A stretch of DNA of 64,000 nt from Puccinellia tenuiflora (taxonomy: Eukaryota; Streptophyta; Magnoliopsida; Poales; Poaceae). Made by a program: the position numbers and the translations under genes. The notes under the pieces were generated by a model. That model searched no databases and had not been told where the DNA came from. It worked only from the letters and a program-made list of their open reading frames with translations. The DNA lies in NCBI GenBank assembly GCA_012064385.1, contig QRDG01000415.1, positions 3,461,931 to 3,525,930 on the forward strand, given 5' to 3'. Positions within the stretch are counted from its first letter, which is position 1; each line of letters opens with the position of its first letter. Below, one piece after another: positions 23,469 through 33,189 of the stretch.

Positions 23469-24512
23469 TTGGGCTTCGGTAAAACAGGAATATATCGTCC
23501 GTACGGACTAGATCGATTGGCGGAAAATTCCGCACAACTTTCGCGACCAAGCCTTTTTGATTTGATGTCGTCTTCGGGTTGGTACGGGGCCATCTTCGAA
23601 AATAATTCTGAACACCAGAATCTTCAGCATAATGAGGAGCCTATCCCTGAGGTGCAGGAACAGCCAATGCCACAAGAAGAGGAAGTTGAACAACCTGTGG
23701 AGATGCTGGTTGACAATTCCATTGTGCTTGATCTTTCTGGGAACTCCAATGATTCAGTTAACCAGGCAGATTTTGAAGTAAATCAAGTCAATGATCTTGC
23801 TCTTGTGCCAGGTCAGCAGATGCAGCAGGCTAACTTGGTTATTAATGTTGGAGTTGTAACAACTAGGTTTGTGGGTCCTATGGTACCACCATCTCTGTTT
23901 TGGGAAAGGAATATTTGTCCAGTTCTGCAGAAGTGTTTCTCTCTGAACATTCCTAAAGTTGTTGTCGGCTATCCAATTTCCTCTGCTCTGCTCTCCAAGA
24001 GGTCATGGTCAGAAGCTTTTGATATGTTATGTAGCTTCTCTGCTCCAAAGCTTTCTTGTGCTAAGGACAGAATTGTTCTGTCTGCTAGGAAACGGCCAGT
24101 GGCTCGGTCTCTATGTTTTGACAATGTGATGACGCCTGATTCTGCCTCAGCAAATTTGTTTTGTTCTCCAGCTGTCACCAGGAGCAAGACCAGGATGAGA
24201 AGGGCTGAAACACCTGTTGTTGAATCTCTAGTGAGGAGGTGTACTCGCAGTAGTGTTAAGAGGGATGGCTTCCGACCTATTTCTGTGGAGAATTCTACTG
24301 CAAGGAAGAAGATCAAGAGACAGCCTAGGAAGCAAACAGGAAAGAAGAATGCTGGTAAGGAAAAGGGAGAGGTGCAGATACGTGAGATCCCAATTCATGT
24401 GATGCAGCAGGTTGGTGCTGCCCTAGGTATTGAGGCAGACAAATTATCTGAGGAGGTGCTTAAGGCGCCACCCTCTACTCCTACCAAGAAATCTTCCAAT
24501 GATGATGAGTAG
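23469..24512 (+). pseudogene. LINE ORF1 C-terminal part, frame fused to LTR sequence
   Basis: An open frame of 347 codons. The first roughly 35 codons (MGFGKTGIYRPYGLDR...) translate LTR DNA and are not part of the protein. The LINE-derived part starts around WYGAIFENNSEHQNL; it is acidic and Gln/Glu-rich, then becomes basic (ARKKIKRQPRKQTGKKN near residues 280-297). L1 ORF1 proteins bind the element RNA in a ribonucleoprotein. The usual CCHC knuckle is not visible, consistent with 5' truncation. A stop at 24510-24512 lies 173 bp before the ORF2 start. Confidence 0.65.
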
Positions 24513-27500
24513 AGTCTGTCAGTATGGAGGGAGAACAGCCGGTCCCCTTTTGTGTTGCTGTTCTTATTTAGGCTTTGAGGATGGGATCCTCTGTTCTAGA
24601 CTTTGTCATACTTTTGGGTCTGTAATTATTTTTGCTAGCTGCGCTGGTGATATTCGCTACCTTATTCTGCTACCTTGGTGTTTTAATGGGGACACAAACT
24701 AGAAATTGGTGTGTGCTTTGTTGGAATGTGCGCGGTCTCAATGGTGAAAATCGACAACTTGCTTTGCGTTCTAAAATTGAAGAGAGTAGGTGCTCTATTA
24801 TCTGTGTTCAAGAGACTAAATGTGAATTCATTGACCAAAGGCTTCTCAGGAAATTCAGCCCGAAACGTTTTGATAATTTTGCCTATAGTCCTTCTGTTGG
24901 AGCCTCGGGTGGTATTTTGGTTATGTGGTGTTCATCCATGTTCAGTGGGCGCTTAATCCAAATTAACGATTTTGGCATTATTATTGAATTTACTTCTGTG
25001 CACAATGGTGAAACTTGGACCATGGTTTCGATTTATGGACCGTGTAATGGGCAGAAAAGAGAGGACTTCGTGTCTTGGCTTTATAATCTTTAGATTCCAG
25101 TTATGGATAATTGGCTGCTTCTGGGGGATTTTAATTTCATTCGGTCTGAGGAGAACAGAAATAGACCTGGGGGAGATGTTAATGATATGTTCCGGTTTAA
25201 TGATATCATTGGGCACTTGGGCCTTGTGGAATTACCCCTTAAGGGAAGAGCTTTTACTTGGTCTAACATGCAAGAACAACCTTTATTAGAGCAGCTAGAT
25301 TGGTTTTTCACTTCAGTGAACTGGACCTCTATTTATCCTAATACTGTGGTGCTTCCCTTGGCAAAATCCTCCTCTGATCATGTTCCATGTATGGTGAATA
25401 TAAGTACAGTTATCCCAAAGGCTACTCTGTTCAGATTTGAGAGCTTCTGGGTGGATCAACCTGGTTTCTTGGAGGTGGTGAAAGGTTCTTGGGAGAATTT
25501 CTCACATAAAATTTCCTCTGCTACTGTGTTGGCTGATAAGTTTAAGTCACTTAGATTTGTCTTGAAAAAGTGGCATATGTCATTATCAAAGCTTAAATTG
25601 CTTATCAAGAAGTGCAATGAGGTCATCTTTATTATGGATGAGTTGGAAGAGGTTAGGCCTTTGTATACTTCTGAATTTAATTTCAGGAAAATTGTGAAGC
25701 TTCACCTAGAGAATTTACTATTGATTGAATGCAAATATTGGAGGAAAAGATGCACTGTCAGATGGGTTAAAATGTCTGAAGACAATACCAAGTTTTTTCA
25801 TGCGATGGCGACCAACAGATACAGGAAGAATTCTATTGCTATGTTGAAGGATGATGATGGCAGAATTGTTTCTGGTCATGATGAGATGGCTGGAATGTTA
25901 TGGTCTTCATACAGAAACAGAATGGGACAGGCAGATGGAATCAATATGCAGTTTGATCTTGCCAGACTATTTAGCAGGGTGGATGGATTGGAAGATCTGA
26001 CTATTCCTTTCACAACTGAGGAGATGGATTTGGTTGTAAAAGAGATGCCAGCACATAAAGCTCCTGGCCCAGATGGGTTCAATGGATTGTTCCTCAAGAA
26101 ATGTTGGGGTATCATTAAGGAAGATTTTTATAAACTGGCAAAGGACTTTCATGAGGAAAATCTGAATTTGCAAAGTATCAATAGCTCTTACATCACCCTG
26201 GTGCCCAAGGTTGCTAGCCCTGAGGGGGTCAATGACTTTAGGCCCATTTCTTTAACTAATGTTTGTCTAAAGTTTCTGACCAAGCTGGCAGCCAACAGAT
26301 TACAGTCTCACATTCTCAAGTGCCTCCATAAGAACCAGTATGGGTTCCTCAAGTCTAGGTCAATTCAGGATTGTGTTGCCTGGGGTTTTGAATATCTACA
26401 CCTCTGTCATACCTCTAAAAGGCCAATTATTATTCTGAAGTTGGACTTTGCAAAAGCTTTTGATACTATTGAGCATGAGGCGATTATAAAAGTAATGGAG
26501 AGCATGGGATTTAATAGTAAATGGTTAAATTGGGTCAGAAATATTTTGTCCACTGGCACATCACAAATTCTGTTAAATGGTGTACCAGGCAAACAGTTCC
26601 ATTGTAAAAGAGGAGTTAGACAAGGGGACCCTCTCTCACCCTTACTATATGTTTTGGGCTCTGAGTTACTTCAGGTGGTGGTGAATGATCTTTCAGCAAG
26701 GGGGAATTGATTTGCCAATTGTCACAAATGAGGAGGACTATCCCATTATTCAGTATGCTGATGATACTCTTTTAATCATGCCTGCGGTTTTAAGTCAAGT
26801 TATTGTAATGAAAGAGTTATTACATAAGTTTTCCCTCTCAACTGGATTAAAGGTCAATTATCACAAATCCAGTATGGTCCCTATCAATGTCCCCGATAAC
26901 CTCATTGCACAGTTGGCATCTGTTTTTGGGTGTCAGATTGGTGGGTTGCCTTTTACTTACTTGGGACTGCCTCTGGGAACTACTAGGCCAAGAATCAGTG
27001 ATTTAACACCTATTGTTACTAGGTTGGAGAGAAGGCTTTGTTCCACATCCTCTTTCCTGTCTCAGGGTGCAAGGTTACAACTTGTGAATTCTGCTTTATC
27101 ATCTATGCCTATCTATTTCCTTTATTCTCTTCAATTGCCTGCTGGTATTATCAAGGAAATGGACAGGGTACTGAGACAATGCCTATGGAGAGGTAATTCT
27201 GACACCCCTAAACAGTCTTTGGCAGCTTGGGATATGTTGTGTAAACCAAAGAGTGTTGGTGGGGTGGGGATTGTTAATTTCCCTAAGCAGAATGAAGCTT
27301 TGCTTTTGAAGCATCTACATAAATTTTATAACATTGCTGATGTTCCTTGGGTTAGTCTGATTTGGAATGCTCATTATGTTGATTGTGTCCCCCATGTTGA
27401 GAATCCATGTGGCTCGTTCTGGTGGAGAGATATCATGAAGCTAGTGGGGCAGTTTAGATCAGTGTCGACTGTTGTCCCTGGGAAAGGGAATACTTTCATG

Positions 27501-28424
27501 TTCTGGGAGGATGCTTGGGCTCTTGGAGACTCAACCCAACCTCTTGCGTTGAGATATCCAAGGCTATTCTCTTATGTATTGGACAAGAAGATGTCAGCTG
27601 CTGAGGTTTATGGGCACCCGGATTTGCTTTCCTTGTTTTATTTGCCTCTATCTGAGCAGGCGTTCGAGGAATTTCAAGAACTCTCGGCTAAACTGGAATT
27701 AGGACCATTGTCCTTGGAGAATGATACATGGATTTATTGCTGGGGCACTCAATACACTGCAGCACAATATTACAAGCATATACATCAGCATCAGGACACA
27801 CTGCCCATGTATAAATGGATTTGGAGATCTTCCTGCATGTTGAAATTTAAGTTCTTTGCTTGGCTCCTTCTCAATGATAGATTGAATACCAAAGATCTCC
27901 TTCAGAGGAGACATTGGCAGGTGACTGATGACTACTCTTGTGTTCTTTGTGTCCGGAATCTTCATGAAGACAGGATGCACTTGTTTTTTGAGTGTCAATT
28001 CAGTCAAAGGGTCTGGAGCTATTTGCAGATTGATTGGTTCTCAAGCACTGATGTTCAGACTGCTGCATCTGCTGCCAGAGAGGGTTTCAATAAACCTTTC
28101 TTCATGGAGGTTGTTATTTTGGCCTGCTGGAATATTTGGAAGCAGAGAAATGGTAAAATCTTTGAAGCCAAAAGACCCTCCTTTGCTGCTTGGAAGAGGG
28201 ATTTCGTCCATGATTTATCCTTGCTTGGGCATAGGATTAAATATAAGTATCACTCTGCTCTTATGGCCTGGATAGGCAGCCTCTTGTAATTTGGTTTCTT
28301 TTGGTAGTTTGTACAGGTAGGTTTTACTTTCTTTCCACAGCCTATAATTTTGTAAATATTATGAAACTCTTTGAATAAAATGCTGTGGGGCTTTTGCCTC
28401 ACAGTCTTATACCTCAAAAAAAAA
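23570..28424 (+). mobile_element. L1-type LINE, 5'-truncated, ending in poly(A)
   Basis: This is a two-gene LINE. The C-terminal part of ORF1 is followed by ORF2 with AP endonuclease, reverse transcriptase and a zf-RVT domain, then a 3' untranslated region with AATAAA (about 28373) and a poly(A) run (about 28415-28424). It lies in the plus direction inside the Sabrina-like LTR, whose sequence resumes right after the A-run (TCTCAAACAGACTTC). The 5' junction could not be placed exactly, and no target duplication was found, so the left coordinate is approximate. Two lesions in ORF2 make it inactive. Confidence 0.88.
24686..28289 (+). pseudogene. LINE ORF2: endonuclease-reverse transcriptase, one stop and one frameshift
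   Basis: The likely start is the ATG of MGTQTRNWCVLCWNVRGLN (24686). The endonuclease block has CWNVRG, VQETKCE, LLLGDFNFI and SSSDH. The reverse transcriptase has RPISLTN, KLDFAKAFDTIEH, RGVRQGDPLSP and IQYADDTLL (metal-binding Asp pair in YADD), then LGLPLG. A zf-RVT domain lies near the C-terminus (SCVLC...HLFFEC...RVW, about 27930-28020). Target-primed reverse transcription in the nucleus is the expected role. Lesions are TAG at 25091-25093, where CAG (Gln) is expected between SWLYNL and IPVMDNW, and a frame change at about 26690-26705. Otherwise about 1,200 codons remain readable, so the copy is rather young. Confidence 0.9.
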
Positions 28425-28667
28425 ATCTCAAACAGACTTCAGGAAAGTCCAATTCGATTCCAACAAGGTTTCCTTTTTGCACTTTTGTCAATATCCAATT
28501 AATTCCTACACATCAAAGTGTAAAACAAACATTGTGCACTTTTGCCACTATTAATAGGTTAGTCCAATAAATACATAAAATGATATAAAACATAATAAAC
28601 ACATATGACATTTGATATAAAACAAGCATGAAACATAAAAAATTATAGATACGTTTGAAACGTATCA

Positions 28668-30194
28668 CTTCCGCGTCGCTGGCAAGTTCGTAAGTCGCGT
28701 CGGGACATATTCATCAGGACTCGGAATCAAAAGTCGCGAGAAACCAGCTTCAACTAGTATTGTACGTTTTCGAATCGTACACGGATCAAGTCAGCTGATT
28801 CAAAAAATCAAGGAAAAGAGTACTACCCGGAATAGGATAGGTACATACAAGGCCACGTGAGGTTCAGATTCCAAAAGAAATAAGGAAGGAACAAATCGAG
28901 TTGTTACCTGGTTGCATGGAGACGTTACGTGCAAGAAAAAGAAAAGAGAAGCAAGATGGAGTCAGCTCAAACCGAGCTTGTACGTACATGTCCGTTATGG
29001 AAGACGTACGTGGAGCGAATCAACGAGCCTGCAACCGGGTCAGAAGGACTCAGACGACTTTGACCTCGCGTTGCGGCCGGCTTCTCCAACAACATGGTCG
29101 CCTCAACCTTGTCACGGACGATCACGACGGTCCGCCGACTCACGAGCGTCATCAACGCAGGAGAAAAAGCAAGCGAAGTAATCTTTTTATTTAAATTTCA
29201 TATTTTTATTTTCTAGTCAATTAAATAAATCCGTCACCTTTGAGTTAATCTCGGTGGCTATTAATTCTTCTGAGTCGTAAGGTTGCCAAAGAGGACTAAG
29301 TGTCATGAGCGCAGTCCAAACTTGGGTATCCTGGCTCAGGCGATGAACGTTCGTTTCTTTACTAAGTCAGATATGAAACGCAATAGACCAAGTAGTGCGT
29401 ATGAACAAAGTCAGATCGACTCTGAAGCACAGAGTCCTTTGTCGACAGAGCAAATCATATTTGCATGAAAAAAGTCGCCGCGAAAGTCTACTTAGTCGAG
29501 TCGAACAATTAATTATTTGAACATAAATAAAGTAAATCATTGTGATATCTATTTTAATTCTTTTTTATACGTCACAAACAGTGTAATGCATATACAAATT
29601 TTATTTCAGGTACCTCAAAAGGAGTCCTGAGTTGCTGCAGGCAAACAACCCGGCACTCGGGGGCTACACCGTTCAAAGCTCAAGAACATGAGTTATACAT
29701 CAAGGAGTCACGAGTCGTCGCAGGCAAACGACCCGACACTCGGGGGCTACATCATCTGAAAGTTATGAGTTATCAATACAAGCTCCAAGCTGTCACAAGT
29801 TAAACAACTTGGCGCTTGTGGGCTACACATATGCCGGTGTAAACAAGCTTGAGAGAAGAGAAGCAGCTCGTCAAAAGAACCCGGAGAAAAATTCCGACTC
29901 GCATCAAAACAAGCCGGCAGGAGAAGTCGGCAACGTCTACATCGACGACTCGGCAACGTATACATCAACAACTCGGCAACATCTACGCCAACAACCCGGG
30001 AACGTCTAGATCGACGACTCGGCAAAGTCTACATCGACAACCCGGCAAATGAAGCACCGGGTGCCGTGACATCATCAACATCTACAAGCCGGCAAACAAC
30101 TCAGCACGGACTCCGTGTCCCAAGAAGACAACATCTACAACAAATCAAGACCTTCCGCATGACTCTGCGGGTCACCCGAAAGCTTGAGGGTTAC
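28668..30194 (+). mobile_element. 3' internal part of outer LTR element
   Basis: No recognisable gag or pol. Open frames around 28901-29194 are short and unlike known families. Phrases such as CACTCGGGGGCTAC (about 29655 and 29740) and the 23-bp minisatellite mark the 3' non-coding part. The 3' LTR begins at 30195. Confidence 0.6.
29927..30041 (+). repeat. 23-bp minisatellite, five units
   Basis: Five consecutive 23-bp units of the form TCGGCAACGTCTACATCGAC plus GAC, differing at a few positions, are followed by a partial unit CCGGCAAATG. The unit length is exactly constant and not a multiple of three. Confidence 0.9.
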
Positions 30195-30529
30195 TGTCGT
30201 GGATATGGGACACGGGTACCTTTGTAAGGATGAGCCGGGAGCACCAAGACAGAGGGATCTAGACAATCCAACAAAACATAGAGGGAACAAAGGACTTAGA
30301 GCCTCAACTCCCGACCTACACAATAGAGGAGCCGCCTCATTGGCGATTTCCACCATTAGAGGAATAAGACCTAGCCACAAACAACACATAGGGATATTAC
30401 CGGATGATGTTTCCCGGGTCCCGAAGCTGTATAAATCTTGTCTCCCGTGTCGTTCATCTAGTAACTCACATCGACGATGCCCGTGCGTACATAGTCCCGT
30501 ATCTTCACCGTCGGTTTATACCATCGACA
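30195..30529 (+). repeat. 3' LTR of outer element, promoter region deleted
   Basis: It opens TGTCGTGGATATGGG and closes CCATCGACA, followed by the duplication ATGTG. Compared with the 5' LTR it lacks about 130 bp between GGGTACC and the TTTATAAGG/TTTGTAAGG segment. The deletion is bounded by the short direct repeat ACC. Confidence 0.88.
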
Positions 30530-31034
30530 ATGTGAGAAATTTATGCAAAGACCAAGAATCTTATATACAATTTTAAAGAATTAAATCCAATAGGTAGAAT
30601 GTTGTAACACCCCGGCCACTCCCGAACCGGCGCCTGTTACGCCTGACAGCTCTCTAGGATCTCTAGACTGGCCCCACAAACCAACACTAGTCTTTTCTGC
30701 GCACTTTGTGCTCACTCGTACGCACCCGAGAAGGACTTCCCGGTCGGTCACCCATCCTCAAATTGCTCCGGGCCAAGCAAGCTTAACCTCGGAATTCTTT
30801 TCGAATGAGCTTCCGGAAAAGAAGTTGCAACTTGTTGATATGAGTATCCTATTAATACTATTGAGCTCTGATCCAGGATCTCACATCCTTCCCCCCTTAA
30901 AAGACCGACACCCTCGTCGGTCAACCACAGTCCAGGAACTTCCCCCTTTGGCACCCGTCTGTGCGTCCAGTGCCGGCACATGCTCCACATGTCCGCACAT
31001 CTGACCCGCACACGCCCGAGTTACCGCAAGTTTC

Positions 31035-31049
31035 GGCTCTGATACCAAT
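31035..31049 (-). other. primer-binding site (tRNA-iMet type) of Cassandra unit
   Basis: The minus strand reads ATTGGTATCAGAGCC directly after the LTR end TGTTACA. The same site occurs in the internal domains ending at 31498 (one base variant, TTTGGTATC) and 32232. Confidence 0.9.
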
Positions 31050-32340
31050 TGTAACACCCCGGACACTCCCGGACCGGCGCCTGTTACGCCTGGCAGCTCT
31101 CTAGGATCTCTAGACCGGCCCCACAAACCAACACTAGTCTTTTCTGCGCACTTTGTCCTCACTCGTGCGCATCCGAGAAGGACTTCCCGGTCGGTCACCC
31201 ATCCTCACATTGCTCCGGGCCAAGCACGCTTAACCTCGGAGTTCTTTTCGAATGAGCTTCAGGAAAAGAAGTTGCAACTTATTGATATGAGTATCCTATT
31301 AATACTATTGAGCCCTGAGCCAGGATCTCACATCCTTCCCCCCTTAGAAGACCGACGCCCTCGTCGGTCAACCCCCCAGTCCAGGAACTTCCCCCTTTGG
31401 CACCCGTCTGTGCGTCCAGTGCCGGCACATGCTCCACATGTCCGCGCCCCTGACCCGCACACGCCCGAGTTACCGCAAGGGTCGGCTCTGATACCAAATG
31501 TAACACCCCGGCCACTCCCGGGCCGGGCCTGTCACCCCTGGCAGCTCTCTAGGATTTCTAGACTGGCCCCACAGACCAACACTAGTCTTTTCTGCGCACT
31601 TTGTCCTCACTCGTGCGCACCCGGGAATGACTTCCCGGTCGGTCACCCATCCTCAAATTACTCCGGGCCAAGCACGCTTAACCTCGGAGTTCTTTTCAGA
31701 TGAGCTTCCGGAAAAGAAGTTGCAACTTGTTGGTATGAGTATCCTATCAATCCTATTAAGCCCAGAGCCAGGATCTCACATCTATTGTAACACCCCGGCC
31801 ACTCCCGGACCGGCGCCTGTTACGCCTGGCAGCTCTCTAGGATCTCTAGACTGTCCCCATAGATCAACACTATTCTTTTCTGCGCACTTTGTCCTCACTC
31901 GTGCGCACCCGGGAAGGACTTCCCGGTTGGTCACCCATCCTCAAATTGCTCCGGGCCAAGCACGCTTAACCTCGGAGTTCTTTTCGAATGAGCTTCCGGA
32001 AAAGAAGTTGCAACTTGTTGATATGAGTGTCCTATTAATCCTATTGAGCCCTGAGCCAGGATCTCACATCCTTCCCCCCTTATAAGACCGACGCCCTCGT
32101 CGGTCAACCCCAGTCCAGGAAATTCCCCCTTTGGCATCCGTCTGTGCGTCCAGTGCCGGCACATGCTCCACATGTCTGCGCCTCTGACCCGCACACGCCC
32201 GAGTTACCGCAAGGGTCGGCTCTGATACCAATTGTAACACCCCGGCCACTCCCGGACCGGCGCCTGTTACGCCTGGCAGCTCTCTAGGATATCTAGACTG
32301 GCCCCACAGACCAACACTAGTCTTTTCTGCGCACTCTGTC

Positions 32341-32430
32341 CTCACTCGTGCGCACCCGGGAAGGACTTCCCGGCCGGTCACCCATCCTCAAATTGCTCCG
32401 GGCCAAGCACGCTTAACCTCGGAGTTCTTT
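32341..32430 (-). promoter_or_regulatory. 5S-rRNA-derived Pol III promoter segment in Cassandra LTR 5
   Basis: The minus strand contains AGAACTCCGAGGTTAAGCG, then GTTAAGCGTGCTTGG (32403-32417) and AGGATGGGTGACC (32376-32388), then GGGAAGTCCTTC. These match the A-box/intermediate and C-box regions of plant 5S rRNA in order and spacing. Equivalent segments occur in the other four LTRs, for example 30717-30804 in LTR 1. It is not a true 5S gene: the 5' part of 5S rRNA is too diverged. Confidence 0.88.
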
Positions 32431-32515
32431 TCGAATGAGCTTCCGGAAAAGAAGTTGCAACTTGTTGATATGAGTATCCTATTAATCCTATTGAGCCCCG
32501 AGCCAGGATCTCACA

Positions 32516-33189
32516 AATGCACTATTAAGCTGCATGGTATAGAGACTCTTTGTGATGGTTGCTGGACTAAACTAAATCCCACAAAAGTTTAACAGATGCC
32601 ATCGATAAGATATATCTTAATTATCATCGATAAGTTTAATAAAAATTCATTCTTCTGCCAGTGGTTCCACCTCAAATGGCATTTATGCCATCACACGCCA
32701 TGGGAGAACAACCCTTTTGTCTCCCTTTCATGTGATTAACTTGGTGAGGTGTCTCTCTCTACTCCACTATCATTGCATGTGCGATATTTTTTGAGTAAAA
32801 GAGATACATGAGGGTTTTGGATTGATTTTCTAAAGGCCTACCACAGGTAGTGCAGATTTCTACAAACTTGGGACACCGATTTTCTAATTCTCGTCCGTTG
32901 GCCTAGTTTACAACTCAAGGAGGGGATTCTTGTAATATACATTACATCTGGCCTACTTATCAAACACAAAAAATAACGATACAAAAGTTTTTACTATTAT
33001 CTTGATACGCAAGGTGCAACATCAGGAGGCCGAAGCAAAAAAAAAGGGGGGGGGGCTTCTAGATGATTAGCACCACCCGAGATCCATTCATTTCTCTTGT
33101 TTATGATATTTTGGGTGAGCACCAACGAGATAGATGATTTGTTGTCGAAGACTCGTGCATACATTTCCCTCCCATTTTTTCATGAATAA
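32516..33189. other. spacer, nothing firm
   Basis: AT-rich sequence with an A9/G9 run near 33038-33055. No gene recognised; part may be untranslated tail of the LINE remnant that follows on the minus strand. Confidence 0.45.

Larger units (their letters stand above)
18175..28667 (-). mobile_element. Sabrina/Athila-like LTR, single copy, split by two later insertions
   Basis: LTR pieces are 18175-19208, 23361 to about 23560 and 28425-28667, about 1.5 kb in total. The left piece begins TGTTGGGCCTCCAAG and carries the phrase GGTTTGTAGGAC; the right piece ends GATACGTTTGAAACGTATCA. I recognise this as the high-copy Sabrina-type (Athila lineage) gypsy LTR. The plus-strand string is bounded by TG and CA. 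No internal region remains, so it is a solo LTR or a fragment. The flanking 5-mers (AGACT on the left, CTTCC on the right) do not match, so the ends may be recombined. Confidence 0.65.
16480..30529 (+). mobile_element. Outer non-coding LTR element, host of a nested insertion block
   Basis: The ends are matching LTRs that open TGTCGTGGATATGGG and close CCATCGACA, flanked by the identical 5-bp duplication ATGTG (16475-16479 and 30530-30534). With later insertions removed, it consists of a 5' LTR of about 480 bp, about 1.8 kb of internal DNA (17903-18174 and 28668-30194) and a 335-bp 3' LTR. The internal DNA has no recognisable gag or pol, so it is a non-autonomous element. A primer-site-like TTGGTGCCCATTGTAGGGC follows the 5' LTR, and repeated CACTCGGGGGCTAC phrases near the 3' end resemble Tat/RIRE2-type gypsy elements. 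Lineage is tentative; the boundaries are well supported. Confidence 0.88.
30603..32515 (-). mobile_element. Cassandra-type TRIM tandem array: five LTRs, three internal domains
   Basis: Five LTRs of about 283 bp lie at 30603-30885, 31050-31332, 31499-31780, 31786-32068 and 32233-32515. Between LTRs 1-2, 2-3 and 4-5 are 164-166 bp internal domains; LTRs 3 and 4 are separated by only 5 bp (TCTAT). On the minus strand each LTR opens TGTGAGATCC and ends GGGGTGTTACA, followed by the tRNA-Met primer site ATTGGTATCAGAGCC. A polypurine AAGGGGGGAAGGA precedes the next LTR. A 5S-rRNA-like segment inside each LTR identifies Cassandra. Flanking 5-mers are AATGT and AATGC, almost a target duplication. There is no coding capacity; Cassandra is known to rely on other elements for movement. 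Confidence 0.93.

Noticed and set aside
18170..28672. A target duplication for the Sabrina-like LTR
   Set aside because: Flanking 5-mers AGACT and CTTCC do not match, so I do not claim a clean solo-LTR insertion.
30708..32381. Several overlapping open frames of 85-150 codons on both strands
   Set aside because: They repeat with the 447-bp period of the Cassandra array, which is non-coding; the frames are by-products of the repeat.
32341..32430. A 5S rRNA gene
   Set aside because: Only the promoter-containing part resembles 5S rRNA, and it sits inside an LTR with primer site and polypurine tract; it is the Cassandra domain, not a gene.
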